6,538 nt of DNA from an uncultured Lachnospiraceae bacterium (GTDB lineage: Bacteria; Bacillota_A; Clostridia; Lachnospirales; Lachnospiraceae): the NCBI GenBank assembly GCA_902787595.1, contig CADAHD010000133.1, forward strand, positions 3,382 to 9,919, written 5' to 3'. Under the pieces are notes generated by a model. That model saw nothing but the letters and a program-made list of their open reading frames with translations. It had not been told where the DNA came from and did no database searches. The position numbers and the translations under genes were made by a program. This document shows positions 1 to 5,997 of the stretch, piece by piece; positions within the stretch are counted from its first letter, which is position 1; the number at the start of each line of letters is the position of its first letter.

Positions 1-516
1 AATTTCAGCGCAATGTCAGAAGATAAAGATATCATCATGTGCCGCGGTGACGATAAAGAAAAATATAAGAGTTTTACCAGCAGTATTTTTGAAAAGACCG
101 GTGTTGATCCCAATCCCTTTCTCCTGGTTTTCTATACGCTTAAAGTTGATGGAAAAAATTACCATACTTCCAAAGTCAGCGATCAGCACGCAGCTTTTAC
201 CTGTTATTCTGTTGTTTACTGGAGAGATAAAGAATCCATGCCCGTATATTACGACTTTATCAATAATCAGTGGGGTGAAGGCAACCCCTACTCCGATGAT
301 CTGGTAAAACGCGGCGAAAACAAAGTTCAGTCCGGTCCTCTTAAAGGCAAGCAGATCCGTGTATGCGTAGTTGCCGGGACATCAGAATATGTCAATAGTA
401 AAAGCGATAAACCCGATAAAATCGTAATGAACATCAACAATATGATCATGAAAAAAGTCAATTACCGGGGAACACTCAATAAAACTAATTATGACAACAA
501 AATAGTGATCAAATGA
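1..516 (+). CDS. hypothetical protein, 5' end outside the window
   Basis: I do not recognise this protein. The reading frame is open from base 1. The first ATG (base 13) has no Shine-Dalgarno sequence in the 12 bases before it, so the true start probably lies to the left and only the C-terminal part (about 171 codons) is seen. The visible part is hydrophilic and rich in Lys, Asp, Asn and Tyr, with no transmembrane segment. It has an aromatic stretch (FLLVFYTLK, then TCYSVVYWRD) that would suit beta strands, and a basic C-terminus ending KIVIK. It is the only gene on the plus strand and converges on the phosphatase gene, with 16 bases between the two stop codons. I see no convincing terminator there; a GTGATC/GATCAC pair (505-510 and 531-536) could form only a weak hairpin. 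Base composition is more A/T-rich than in the neighbouring genes. Confidence 0.7.
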   Translation, partial: NFSAMSEDKDIIMCRGDDKEKYKSFTSSIFEKTGVDPNPFLLVFYTLKVDGKNYHTSKVSDQHAAFTCYSVVYWRDKESMPVYYDFINNQWGEGNPYSDDLVKRGENKVQSGPLKGKQIRVCVVAGTSEYVNSKSDKPDKIVMNINNMIMKKVNYRGTLNKTNYDNKIVIK

Positions 517-532
517 TCCAACGACAGGCAGA

Positions 533-1306
533 TCACGGCTCACTGAAACATTCCGGTATTTCTTTGACGCCTCTTGCGCGGCACACTACAGAAGACGGTC
601 CCGTGTAAGAGAGCGGATTGCCTTCTGTGTCTGTAACAACACATCCGGCCTCCTGCGCTATCAGCGCCGCTGCAGCATAATCCCACAGCTGTATCTTCAG
701 CTCAAAGTACAGGGCGCATCTGCCCATGGCAACGCAGCACATATCCCAAGCTGCGGTCCCCGATCTTCGCAGATCAACACACATAGTCAAAAGCTTCTTT
801 GCGATATCAAACGTTCTCTCCTGCAGTTCCACGTAATACGGCGCAGTACCGAAAACAGAAAGCGAATCCTTAAGAGCCGCATCCGATGACATCAGCTTTT
901 CGCCGTTCATATATGCGCCCTTGCCTGCAACGGCAGAAAACATCAGGTCATCATACGGATCGTATACAACGCCGATGTATGGCCTGCCTTCTTTTAAGAG
1001 CCCCACGGAGACTACCGACGGTCTGTACTCGTAGATGAAATTCGAGGTTCCGTCGATCGGATCTATAACGAAACAAAAGCCGCTGCTCATTTTTGACGAA
1101 AAAACATCCTGCCCGTCTTCTTCACCCAGAAATTCCGCCTCAGGTAGCACTTCACTCAATCTTTCGATAAGAAAAGCCTGGATCTTTTCATCCGTTTCCG
1201 TGCAGAAATTCGAATGGCCCGCTTTTTCCATTATCTTGGGCCTCTTTGCATTCAGCATTATCTCTCCTGCTTCTTTTACAAGTTCCTTGATTCTTTCTAT
1301 GATCAT
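533..1306 (-). CDS. inositol monophosphatase family protein (Mg-dependent phosphatase)
   Basis: A 257-residue cytoplasmic phosphatase of the inositol-monophosphatase/SuhB/CysQ superfamily, near the usual family length of 250-270. Visible motifs are TETD (36-39), the metal-binding GEED (61-64) and the signature DPIDGTSNF (82-90), which supplies two metal aspartates. A SGTAAWD block (182-188) follows, then the C-terminal WDYAAAALIAQEAG (208-221) whose Asp209 is the expected third metal ligand. The catalytic set looks complete. The family hydrolyses phosphate monoesters such as inositol-1-phosphate, 3'-phosphoadenosine 5'-phosphate or fructose-1,6-bisphosphate; the sequence alone does not decide the substrate. 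The start is ATG at 1306, with TGAGGA about 8 bases upstream. Only 33 bases separate it from the upstream frameshifted gene, so the two are probably cotranscribed. Its neighbours give no pathway clue. Confidence 0.93.
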   Translation of the reverse strand: MIIERIKELVKEAGEIMLNAKRPKIMEKAGHSNFCTETDEKIQAFLIERLSEVLPEAEFLGEEDGQDVFSSKMSSGFCFVIDPIDGTSNFIYEYRPSVVSVGLLKEGRPYIGVVYDPYDDLMFSAVAGKGAYMNGEKLMSSDAALKDSLSVFGTAPYYVELQERTFDIAKKLLTMCVDLRRSGTAAWDMCCVAMGRCALYFELKIQLWDYAAAALIAQEAGCVVTDTEGNPLSYTGPSSVVCRARGVKEIPECFSEP

Positions 1307-1339
1307 TTTTTATGTCCTCACCAATAATACTCAGGAATC

Positions 1340-1803
1340 TTAATAAGTTATAAACGGCCCGGGTAAGGCTGTCTCTTCTCTCTCATTTCCGTAGTAATCG
1401 CTATTCACGCACTTCGGAACCGATACCTTATTTATTTCACTCGGATCCCTTTTGATCATCACTTTCTTTTCGGGCCCTGGAGCATTTACCGGAGCATCGC
1501 TTCTTTGCATAATGCGCGCCTCACCCGTTTCGCTATCCACTTCAAAGCCAAACCATGCGTGATCGCCATGCAGGTCAAAACCGCAGAATTCCTGCCAGCT
1601 CTTAAGATCCAGGCACAGCTCCGGCGCCGGATACATCACGCGCAGATATCCGCCCTTCATGCACAGATACAGATTTCCCTCCGCCTCATTATCCTTAGTC
1701 GGAAATACTATCGCCGCCTCGCCGCAGTCGCAGATTATATTATTAAGGATCTTTGCATCTCTTGAAGTGCCTCCGCGCTCAGATCTTTTTTCCCTGTATC
1801 CAT
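1340..1803 (-). pseudogene. hypothetical protein gene, apparent frameshift near 1735-1750
   Basis: I do not recognise the family. The body of the gene is an open frame ending at 1340. Its first ATG (1660) has no well-spaced ribosome binding site, and the same frame stays open and protein-like upstream of it (IICDCGEAAIVFPTK, then GNLYLCMKGGYLRVMYP). No ATG, GTG or TTG occurs in that frame upstream to the terminator. In another frame an ATG at 1803 has GGGGGT 8 bases before it and reads MDTGKKDLSAEALQEMQRSL before a TAA at 1735-1737. One extra base around 1735-1745 would join the two into about 154 residues, a plausible native protein. It contains a CDCG cysteine pair, a hydrophobic/aromatic middle (WQEFCGFDLHGDHAWFGFEV) and a charged tail. 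The shift could be real decay or a sequencing error. The phosphatase gene follows 33 bases downstream. Confidence 0.6.
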
Positions 1804-1823
1804 CTGATGTACCCCCATAAATA

Positions 1824-1877
1824 AAAATAAGACCATTCCGCGCCGCCCGTAAAGGACAGCCGGAATGATCTTATTTT
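1824..1877 (-). terminator. long-stem intrinsic terminator, possibly bidirectional
   Basis: The arms 1824-1840 and 1861-1877 form a 17-bp inverted repeat with one imperfect pair, which is G-U in minus-strand RNA. The loop is 20 bases. The outer stem is A/T-rich (AAAATAAG / CTTATTTT), so either strand gives a stem ending in U residues; on the minus strand the run continues with further T-rich sequence. It follows the nitroreductase remnant and would end the redox operon. Confidence 0.75.
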
Positions 1878-1901
1878 ACAGTCTTATTCGGAATGAATCA
1901 A
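1873..1901 (-). promoter_or_regulatory. candidate promoter overlapping the terminator arm
   Basis: On the minus strand TTGATT (1896-1901) and TAAAAT (1873-1878) are 17 bases apart. Transcription would start near 1866, inside the first terminator arm, so this transcript could not form the full hairpin, whereas read-through RNA from upstream could. It is the only promoter-like pair I see for the 1803 gene and the phosphatase. The -35 match is partial. Confidence 0.35.
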
Positions 1902-1911
1902 TAATGCAGGA

Positions 1912-2072
1912 TCATATTTCGTATACGTAGTTTTCTTTTCGCGGTGCAGGATCCTTTGCCGCCTCGGCCGCATACCCCAGCGCGCAATGGCCTATGCCTT
2001 CATACTCGTCCGTTATGCCGAGTTTTTCAAGGATAGCCTTCTGCTTTCAAGTACCTTTAATGTCTCATTCAT
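1912..2072 (-). pseudogene. nitroreductase remnant with internal deletion and out-of-frame junction
   Basis: The ATG at 2072 overlaps the flavodoxin stop (ATGA) and has an AGGAG site, so initiation signals are intact. The frame reads MNETLKVLESRR, a typical nitroreductase N-terminus ending at the FMN-phosphate-binding Arg-rich element, and soon hits a stop. In a shifted frame from about 2040 the sequence reads KAILEKLGI ... EGIGHCALGY ... PAPRKENYVYEI and stops at 1912. That is a typical C-terminal segment of the family (GY-AE-, then PRKE-YV-). About 12 N-terminal and 42 C-terminal residues remain. Family members are commonly 170-200 residues, so roughly 120-140 central residues, including most of the flavin site, are missing. 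The junction lies at 2038-2042, where both parental frames can use the bases AGAAG, suggesting microhomology. It was probably the last gene of the redox operon. Confidence 0.8.
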
Positions 2073-2491
2073 TTTTTATCTCCTTTTACGATTTCTTCTG
2101 CAAATGCGGCTGCCGCTTTCAGGTCTTCCGCGTTGGGGCGCCCCTTGTGAATTCCCTTGAACTCACCCTTGCAATGAAACTCCTTCTCGCTCATCGGGAT
2201 CCCGGCCCTGTCCGCCTCAGCCTTCACTTTCTTATATGTGGAATTCAGCATGGCCGCCGAACCGAAATTCACAATACACCCAACCTTTTCCTTATCAAGC
2301 GATCTGACAAAGTCCCTCACTTCCGGATCTATGTTAAATGCATAATAAGAATTTCCCAGAAACAGGATGTCAACTTTTTCGTCGACCGCTGCGCTGATAG
2401 GCAGCGCTTCCACGCCAAGCTTTGCAGCTACAGCTTCCGCAAGCTTTTTCGTATTCCCGGTTTTTGTATAATATCTTACAGCTACCTTCAT
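2069..2491 (-). CDS. flavodoxin-like protein
   Basis: A 140-residue small cytoplasmic flavodoxin-fold protein. The N-terminal strand MKVAVRYY leads into T-K-T-G-N-T (residues 9-14), the FMN-phosphate-binding loop of the family. A second strand reads DILFLGNSYYAF, and a later one CIVNFGSAAM lies where the flavin-contacting loop is expected. Length matches short flavodoxins. I chose ATG at 2491 because AGGAGG (2500-2505) is 8 bases upstream; a GTG at 2494 would add one residue but is only 5 bases away. The stop overlaps the ATG of the nitroreductase remnant (ATGA), so the two were translationally coupled. The nitroreductase gene ends 71 bases upstream in the same direction. Its likely role is one-electron transfer or binding of FMN for a partner oxidoreductase; the partner cannot be named, and the coupled one may be the deleted nitroreductase. 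Confidence 0.87.
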   Translation of the reverse strand: MKVAVRYYTKTGNTKKLAEAVAAKLGVEALPISAAVDEKVDILFLGNSYYAFNIDPEVRDFVRSLDKEKVGCIVNFGSAAMLNSTYKKVKAEADRAGIPMSEKEFHCKGEFKGIHKGRPNAEDLKAAAAFAEEIVKGDKK

Positions 2492-2562
2492 CACTCATAC
2501 CTCCTGCATTATGTTTCCGGCTTCGGCTCCGGTGGGCTATGAACATGCCTCCTGCACTAAGA

Positions 2563-3372
2563 TCAGGAAAGCTTTACACTCACTATGTACTCCGCGTCGC
2601 CCGGTATCTCTATACCGGGATCATTCACTTCTACATGAGCCTGCTTTCCCGTCTCTTCAACGCCCATGACGAAATGACATAATGCGATGCCCACATCCGT
2701 CTTCTGCAGATCACCCGTAGCTTCGTGGACATATCCTTTGTCCTTCTTTTCATAAAAATGATATGTCCCGTCCTTTGCAACGATCCTCCAGGGCTGTTTA
2801 TTCACTGCCGAAGGCGCCCATCTGACCATTTCAAATATATCTTTCATATCCGCAGCGGGAGTCAAGGCCCTGCCCCATTCTCCGTCAAAGAAAAGCTTAT
2901 CTGCCGGGATGCGGGCATCAGCGCCCACGCCCTTTCGCATCATCGTCTCTTTGAGCGATTTTTTCTGCGCCGGATAGCCTAAGGGGCTGACACAAGGCAT
3001 CATTTCGCCTTCCTTAAGTCCCGCTGCCTCTTCAAACTTTTCTCTCTTCATGGTGCCGCCTATCCAGACTGTGCCTATCCCCAGCGTCCATGCATACAGC
3101 ACAAGCTTTTCAAAGGAATATCCAAAAGCTGCTTCCGCGTACGCTTTCTTCTGCACTTTCCCCGCGACATACAGCTTTTCACCTGTAAGGACAGGGCTTG
3201 AAAGCCCATTTTCTTTCGCATCAAGAAGCTTAAACTCTACAGGGATTTCAAAGGGGTTGGGTATATTTTTCATATACTCCTCGATCGCCCTTCTGTGCTC
3301 CTCACTGATCATCTGTCCGTCAAAGGTGCGCACGCTCTTTCTTCCCTTAATGGTTTCTAAAAGATTTCCCAT
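2563..3372 (-). CDS. nitroreductase family protein, TM1586-like
   Basis: A 269-residue cytoplasmic flavoprotein resembling the long TM1586-type nitroreductases, in which two nitroreductase-like halves sit in one chain. The N-terminus has RKSVR (11-15), the basic FMN-phosphate motif. The first half ends with GIGTVWIGG (98-106) and PCVSPLGYPA (126-135), matching the family's glycine-rich and G-Y-P elements. The second half carries RWAPSAVNKQPWRIV (184-198), the flavin-contacting A-P-S-x-x-N-x-Q-P-W motif. Family members are FMN-dependent NAD(P)H oxidoreductases acting on nitro, quinone or flavin substrates; the physiological substrate is unknown. The ATG at 3372 is preceded by GAGGTG at good spacing. 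It lies 123 bases after the peroxidase gene and 71 bases before the flavodoxin, consistent with one operon. No key motif seems missing. Confidence 0.9.
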   Translation of the reverse strand: MGNLLETIKGRKSVRTFDGQMISEEHRRAIEEYMKNIPNPFEIPVEFKLLDAKENGLSSPVLTGEKLYVAGKVQKKAYAEAAFGYSFEKLVLYAWTLGIGTVWIGGTMKREKFEEAAGLKEGEMMPCVSPLGYPAQKKSLKETMMRKGVGADARIPADKLFFDGEWGRALTPAADMKDIFEMVRWAPSAVNKQPWRIVAKDGTYHFYEKKDKGYVHEATGDLQKTDVGIALCHFVMGVEETGKQAHVEVNDPGIEIPGDAEYIVSVKLS

Positions 3373-3385
3373 TTCTTACACCTCA

Positions 3386-3453
3386 CCGAAGACATGACTT
3401 CTTATTTTTCACGCCCCTTTTTCACGACGCGCCGAAGCTATGACTTCTTTTTT
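3386..3453. repeat. two near-identical palindromic elements, 46 bp apart
   Basis: In the gap between the peroxidase and nitroreductase genes, CCGAAGACATGACTTCTT (from 3387) recurs as CCGAAGCTATGACTTCTT (from 3433). Each is an imperfect palindrome (GAAG ... CTTC) followed by a T-run on the plus strand. GAAGCTAT in the second copy (3434-3441) also pairs with ATAGCTTC at 3474-3481, giving an 8-bp inverted repeat. These could be RNA hairpins that stabilise or divide the operon transcript, or protein-binding sites; neither is shown. Confidence 0.55.
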
Positions 3454-3495
3454 CTCAACACTCACGGGCGCTGATAGCTTCTCACTTCACACGTC

Positions 3496-4035
3496 TCACA
3501 GAAGCGCCTTTATGCACTCCTCAACCTTGCTCATATCCGCTGTAGGCTCAAATCTTGCTACTACGTTGCCCTCGCGGTCGATCACAAACTTCGTGAAGTT
3601 CCACTTGATATCCGGCTTGGATGCCCAGTCAGGATCTGCAGCGCTGAACATATTCTCGAGCAGTCCCTTCAGTTCATGCTCATCAAAGCCCTCGAATCCC
3701 TTCTGCGCTTTAAGATATGTGTACAGCGGGAGCTCGTTCTCACCGTTCACATCTGCCTTCTTCATCTGGGGGAAGGTCGTGTTGAAGTGCAATGTGCAGA
3801 ATTCATGGATCTCTTCATCGGTGCCGGGTGCCTGTCCGCCAAACTGGTTGCAGGGAATATCAAGTATCTCAAGTCCCTTATCATGATAATCCTTATACAG
3901 CTGTTCTATGGGCGCATACTGCGGTGTAAATCCGCATCCCGTCGCTGTGTTCACAACAAGTATAACCTTTCCCTTGTACTCTGACAGACTGAGCTTCTCA
4001 CCTTTTCCTGTGGTTACTTCATAATCGTAGATCAT
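3496..4035 (-). CDS. glutathione peroxidase family protein (cysteine type)
   Basis: A 179-residue thioredoxin-fold peroxidase. Motifs in order are NTATGCGFTPQY (29-40) with peroxidatic Cys34, IPCNQFGGQ (60-68) with catalytic Gln68, EFC (78-80), and KWNFTKF (144-150) with Trp145 and Asn146. The Cys-Gln-Trp-Asn tetrad is complete. Cys34 is encoded by TGC, so this is not a selenoprotein. Cys80 is where the resolving cysteine of thioredoxin-dependent bacterial members lies, so despite the name the enzyme is probably reduced by thioredoxin and removes hydrogen peroxide or organic hydroperoxides in the cytosol. It is the first gene of the operon. The ATG at 4035 has AGGAGG seven bases upstream, and a consensus promoter lies about 107 bases before it. 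There is no signal peptide. The neighbours, two nitroreductase genes (one deleted) and a flavodoxin, support an oxidative-stress or redox role. Confidence 0.95.
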   Translation of the reverse strand: MIYDYEVTTGKGEKLSLSEYKGKVILVVNTATGCGFTPQYAPIEQLYKDYHDKGLEILDIPCNQFGGQAPGTDEEIHEFCTLHFNTTFPQMKKADVNGENELPLYTYLKAQKGFEGFDEHELKGLLENMFSAADPDWASKPDIKWNFTKFVIDREGNVVARFEPTADMSKVEECIKALL

Positions 4036-4141
4036 TTTTTATCCTCCTATCATAACTGTGGGTTTCGTTTCCGTGTCAGCCGCCCTTTCTGCTTATGTTT
4101 CTTGTCTTTTCTTCTCGTACTGTTTTCTTAAGCTGAGATGA

Positions 4142-4169
4142 TTATTACACACATTTTATATTTTGTCAA
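4142..4169 (-). promoter_or_regulatory. sigma-A-type promoter of the redox operon
   Basis: On the minus strand TTGACA (4164-4169) is a perfect -35 and TAATAA (4142-4147) a good -10, with a 16-base spacer; reading AATAAT gives 17. The surroundings are very A/T-rich. Transcription would start near 4135, leaving a leader of about 100 bases before the peroxidase ATG. No other promoter-like pair is evident before the terminator at 1824-1877. Confidence 0.75.
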
Positions 4170-4171
4170 TG

Positions 4172-4189
4172 TATATTTTATCAAATATA
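4172..4189. promoter_or_regulatory. A/T palindrome just upstream of the -35, possible operator
   Basis: TATATTT (4172-4178) and AAATATA (4183-4189) are perfect inverted 7-mers around TATC, two bases beyond the -35 hexamer. The position suits a regulator site or an A-rich UP element. It does not match the classic PerR or Fur boxes base for base, so no regulator is named. Confidence 0.4.
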
Positions 4190-4217
4190 TTTGGTTGAAG
4201 CAGCTCCACTTTTTCAT

Positions 4218-4233
4218 GTCGATTCTGATCGAC
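4218..4233. other. small perfect hairpin in intergenic DNA
   Basis: GTCGAT and ATCGAC form a 6-bp stem around the tetraloop TCTG. It stands alone between the terminator of the lipoprotein gene and the redox-operon promoter, without a T-run. In the rest of 4190-4334 I see no gene, RNA or repeat. Confidence 0.3.
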
Positions 4234-4334
4234 CTCTTAAAGCGCCGAACTGTATCCCTTCGTCCTTCTCACTAAATATATATACTTCCAACTACTTTAG
4301 GAAAATCAGGTTTGAAGTCACAGCTTGTTCCAGC

Positions 4335-4362
4335 AAAAAAGCTCCTGAAAATCAGGAGCTTT
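4335..4362 (-). terminator. intrinsic terminator of the lipoprotein gene
   Basis: Arms 4338-4348 and 4352-4362 form a perfect 11-bp stem (core GCTCCTGA / TCAGGAGC) with a 3-base loop. On the minus strand the stem is followed by a run of six T (complement of 4335-4340). It lies 60 bases beyond the lipoprotein stop and is the clearest terminator in the window. Confidence 0.93.
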
Positions 4363-4380
4363 GACAAACACAATGACTAA

Positions 4381-4411
4381 AGAGGCCGATCAGCATAATG
4401 ATGCAGCCTCT
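4381..4411 (-). other. second hairpin between stop codon and terminator
   Basis: AGAGGC (4381-4386) and GCCTCT (4406-4411) pair, with an inner GCAT/ATGC stem. It begins 10 bases after the stop codon of the lipoprotein gene. Only a short T stretch follows on the minus strand, so it may act as a 3'-end stabiliser or an auxiliary terminator rather than the main one. Confidence 0.4.
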
Positions 4412-4421
4412 CTTCCGAAAC

Positions 4422-5885
4422 TCACTGCTCCACAGGCTCTATCAGCCAGTTTTGCACACCGTCAGCTCCGGGGCTGCACAGCAGCGCCTGCTCCCCCTTC
4501 TTGGCTGTAAGGATGCGTCCGCTCTCATAAGGCGTCTGTATTGAATAGCTGCCGTCATTATTAAGCGGCAGACGCCAGCTCTGCGCATCTGCATAGCCGG
4601 TATAAACCCAGATACCTATGGTGTTGCCTTCCATATCCCATGCATTGCCCAGATCGATCAGCTTATCCGGGAACTCTTCCGGCACCAGTGTAAACCTGCC
4701 TTCCGATGTATAACGTATATTCCATACACAGGGATCGCTGCCCAGCGTAAGGCTGATATCGCCGTCTTCGGCACACAGATATCCCGAACCGTCTGCAGCC
4801 TTTACCGTAAAGCTGCCCATATTGTAGACATTGCTCTTTATTAGAGGCCACATCTTCGGATACATGCCTACATAATCAACTCCATCCCCGTTATCATAAG
4901 GGAGTTTACCGGTTAATACCAGCTTGTAGAATTCAAAAAAGTCATAATCATTTTCGTCTGCTATATATTCCTTATATCCGGGGAACTGATTCGGTCCCAT
5001 ATAAGCATGCGTATTGGGATATACAATGTCCATAAGGGTTCCCAGATATTCCAACTGGTGCATCCATTCATGCACAGCCACTGCCGTGGCATACAAAGAA
5101 GGAATCTCCGGATCTTCCAAAGGATAAGTCCCTTCCTTGGGCTTTTGCAGGTCAAACGTAGAATATCCCCTGGTTGAAGCCAGTCCCGCTGTTTCCAGCC
5201 CCAGCATCACATAATTTATGCCATAACCATCCTTATCCTCATTGCGGCTCACATTCTCCTCACCCGCTGTCTGAACAGTGGTAAGAACCGTGTCAAATTC
5301 CTTTCCCGCAGCATATTTATCTATCACGGGCTGCACGGTCTTCTGATCGAGATACAGCCAGTCATCGCCATCTGCCTGTGAAAGTTCATAAACATCATCC
5401 ACAAATTGAAGCTCAACCGTAATATCCAGACTGTGTGATGTAATGCTCTCAAGAGATTTCTCATAATTAAGCGCAACTGCCTCCAGATATTCCCTGTCAA
5501 AATCCGTCATCTGAAAATCCAGATCTTCATAGGTAACATGCGTGAATCCGAGCCACAGCACATTGTACTTTACAGGCTCGCTTAAAGGGGTGTAGTCCGC
5601 AGCCTTATACTGATCGATCGCCTCCTGTAACAAACGGTCCGCATTTTCTGCCGCAGCGTTAAATGAATACGCAGGTTCTACAGCTGTTTCCGTTTCGGGC
5701 TCATCATCTTCCTGAACAGCGGAATCTCCTTCCGTCGGCGCATCTTCTGCCGGCTTTTCCTCCTGCTCTTCCACAACCTCATTCCCGCTCTTATCTTCTT
5801 CTGTCTCCTTGGAAGCGCAGGCTCCCAGAAGAATGGCTGCGCAAAACGGCAAAGTCAGAAGCCTTAATACCGATTTCCTTTTCAC
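4422..5885 (-). CDS. surface lipoprotein, putative zinc metallopeptidase with ricin-type lectin domain
   Basis: A 487-residue lipoprotein. I place the start at GTG 5885, not the ATG at 5927, because AGGGAGG (5894-5900) is 8 bases before the GTG and the protein then begins MKRKSVLRLL, a proper signal peptide. The longer version lacks a ribosome site, would begin with a non-signal segment, and its ATG lies next to the predicted -10. The lipobox LGAC puts the lipidated cysteine at Cys23. A low-complexity acidic linker (about 27-70) follows. The middle domain contains HEWMHQLEY (272-280), an HExxH zinc-peptidase motif with a further Glu at position 279; the third ligand is uncertain. From about 355 to the end the sequence resembles a ricin-type beta-trefoil, with W-containing repeats CVWNI, QSWRL and QNWLI. 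The likely role is a membrane-anchored peptidase acting outside the cell, perhaps on glycosylated substrates. It appears monocistronic, with its own promoter and terminator. Confidence 0.82.
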   Translation of the reverse strand: MKRKSVLRLLTLPFCAAILLGACASKETEEDKSGNEVVEEQEEKPAEDAPTEGDSAVQEDDEPETETAVEPAYSFNAAAENADRLLQEAIDQYKAADYTPLSEPVKYNVLWLGFTHVTYEDLDFQMTDFDREYLEAVALNYEKSLESITSHSLDITVELQFVDDVYELSQADGDDWLYLDQKTVQPVIDKYAAGKEFDTVLTTVQTAGEENVSRNEDKDGYGINYVMLGLETAGLASTRGYSTFDLQKPKEGTYPLEDPEIPSLYATAVAVHEWMHQLEYLGTLMDIVYPNTHAYMGPNQFPGYKEYIADENDYDFFEFYKLVLTGKLPYDNGDGVDYVGMYPKMWPLIKSNVYNMGSFTVKAADGSGYLCAEDGDISLTLGSDPCVWNIRYTSEGRFTLVPEEFPDKLIDLGNAWDMEGNTIGIWVYTGYADAQSWRLPLNNDGSYSIQTPYESGRILTAKKGEQALLCSPGADGVQNWLIEPVEQ

Positions 5886-5927
5886 AATACTATCCTCCCT
5901 TGTGGTCCAATATATCAATAAATCCAC

Positions 5928-5956
5928 ATTTTACAGATTATAGCAGTTGTTGTCAA
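5928..5956 (-). promoter_or_regulatory. promoter of the lipoprotein gene
   Basis: On the minus strand TTGACA (5951-5956) and TAAAAT (5928-5933) are separated by 17 bases. An alternative extended -10, TGCTATAAT (5937-5945), overlaps the spacer. Either gives a short leader before the GTG at 5885. The 36-base leader supports the GTG start, since a start at 5927 would leave almost no leader. Confidence 0.75.
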
Positions 5957-5958
5957 CT
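5945..5958. promoter_or_regulatory. inverted repeat covering the -35 of the lipoprotein promoter
   Basis: AGTTG (5945-5949) and CAACT (5954-5958) are inverted around TTGT and overlap the -35 hexamer. A repressor bound here would block the promoter, but the arms are short and part of the match comes from the -35 itself. Confidence 0.3.
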
Positions 5959-5997
5959 AAACTCCCCCATTACCGGACGCCCACTTCCCCTCCCGGC

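Noticed and set aside
1733..1746. Programmed -1 frameshift in the 1803 gene
   Set aside because: There is no X-XXY-YYZ slippery heptamer and no obvious downstream pseudoknot, so a mutation or sequencing error is simpler.
1994..2542. Plus-strand open frame opposite flavodoxin
   Set aside because: It is antisense to the flavodoxin with its FMN loop and to the nitroreductase remnant, has no family signature, and is cysteine- and phenylalanine-rich as expected of a shadow frame.
2495..2562. Small peptide gene between nitroreductase and flavodoxin
   Set aside because: An AGGAGG followed by an ATG occurs near 2550, but the frame runs into the flavodoxin gene as a basic, low-quality peptide. A GC-rich hairpin with a TTCG loop (about 2517-2532) lacks a T-run, so it is not a terminator.
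3440..3886. Plus-strand open frame opposite the peroxidase
   Set aside because: It is serine-rich shadow sequence antisense to a gene with a complete catalytic tetrad, without a ribosome site.
5886..5927. Upstream ATG start (5927) for the lipoprotein
   Set aside because: It lacks a ribosome site, adds a 14-residue extension before a well-formed signal peptide, and lies next to the predicted -10.
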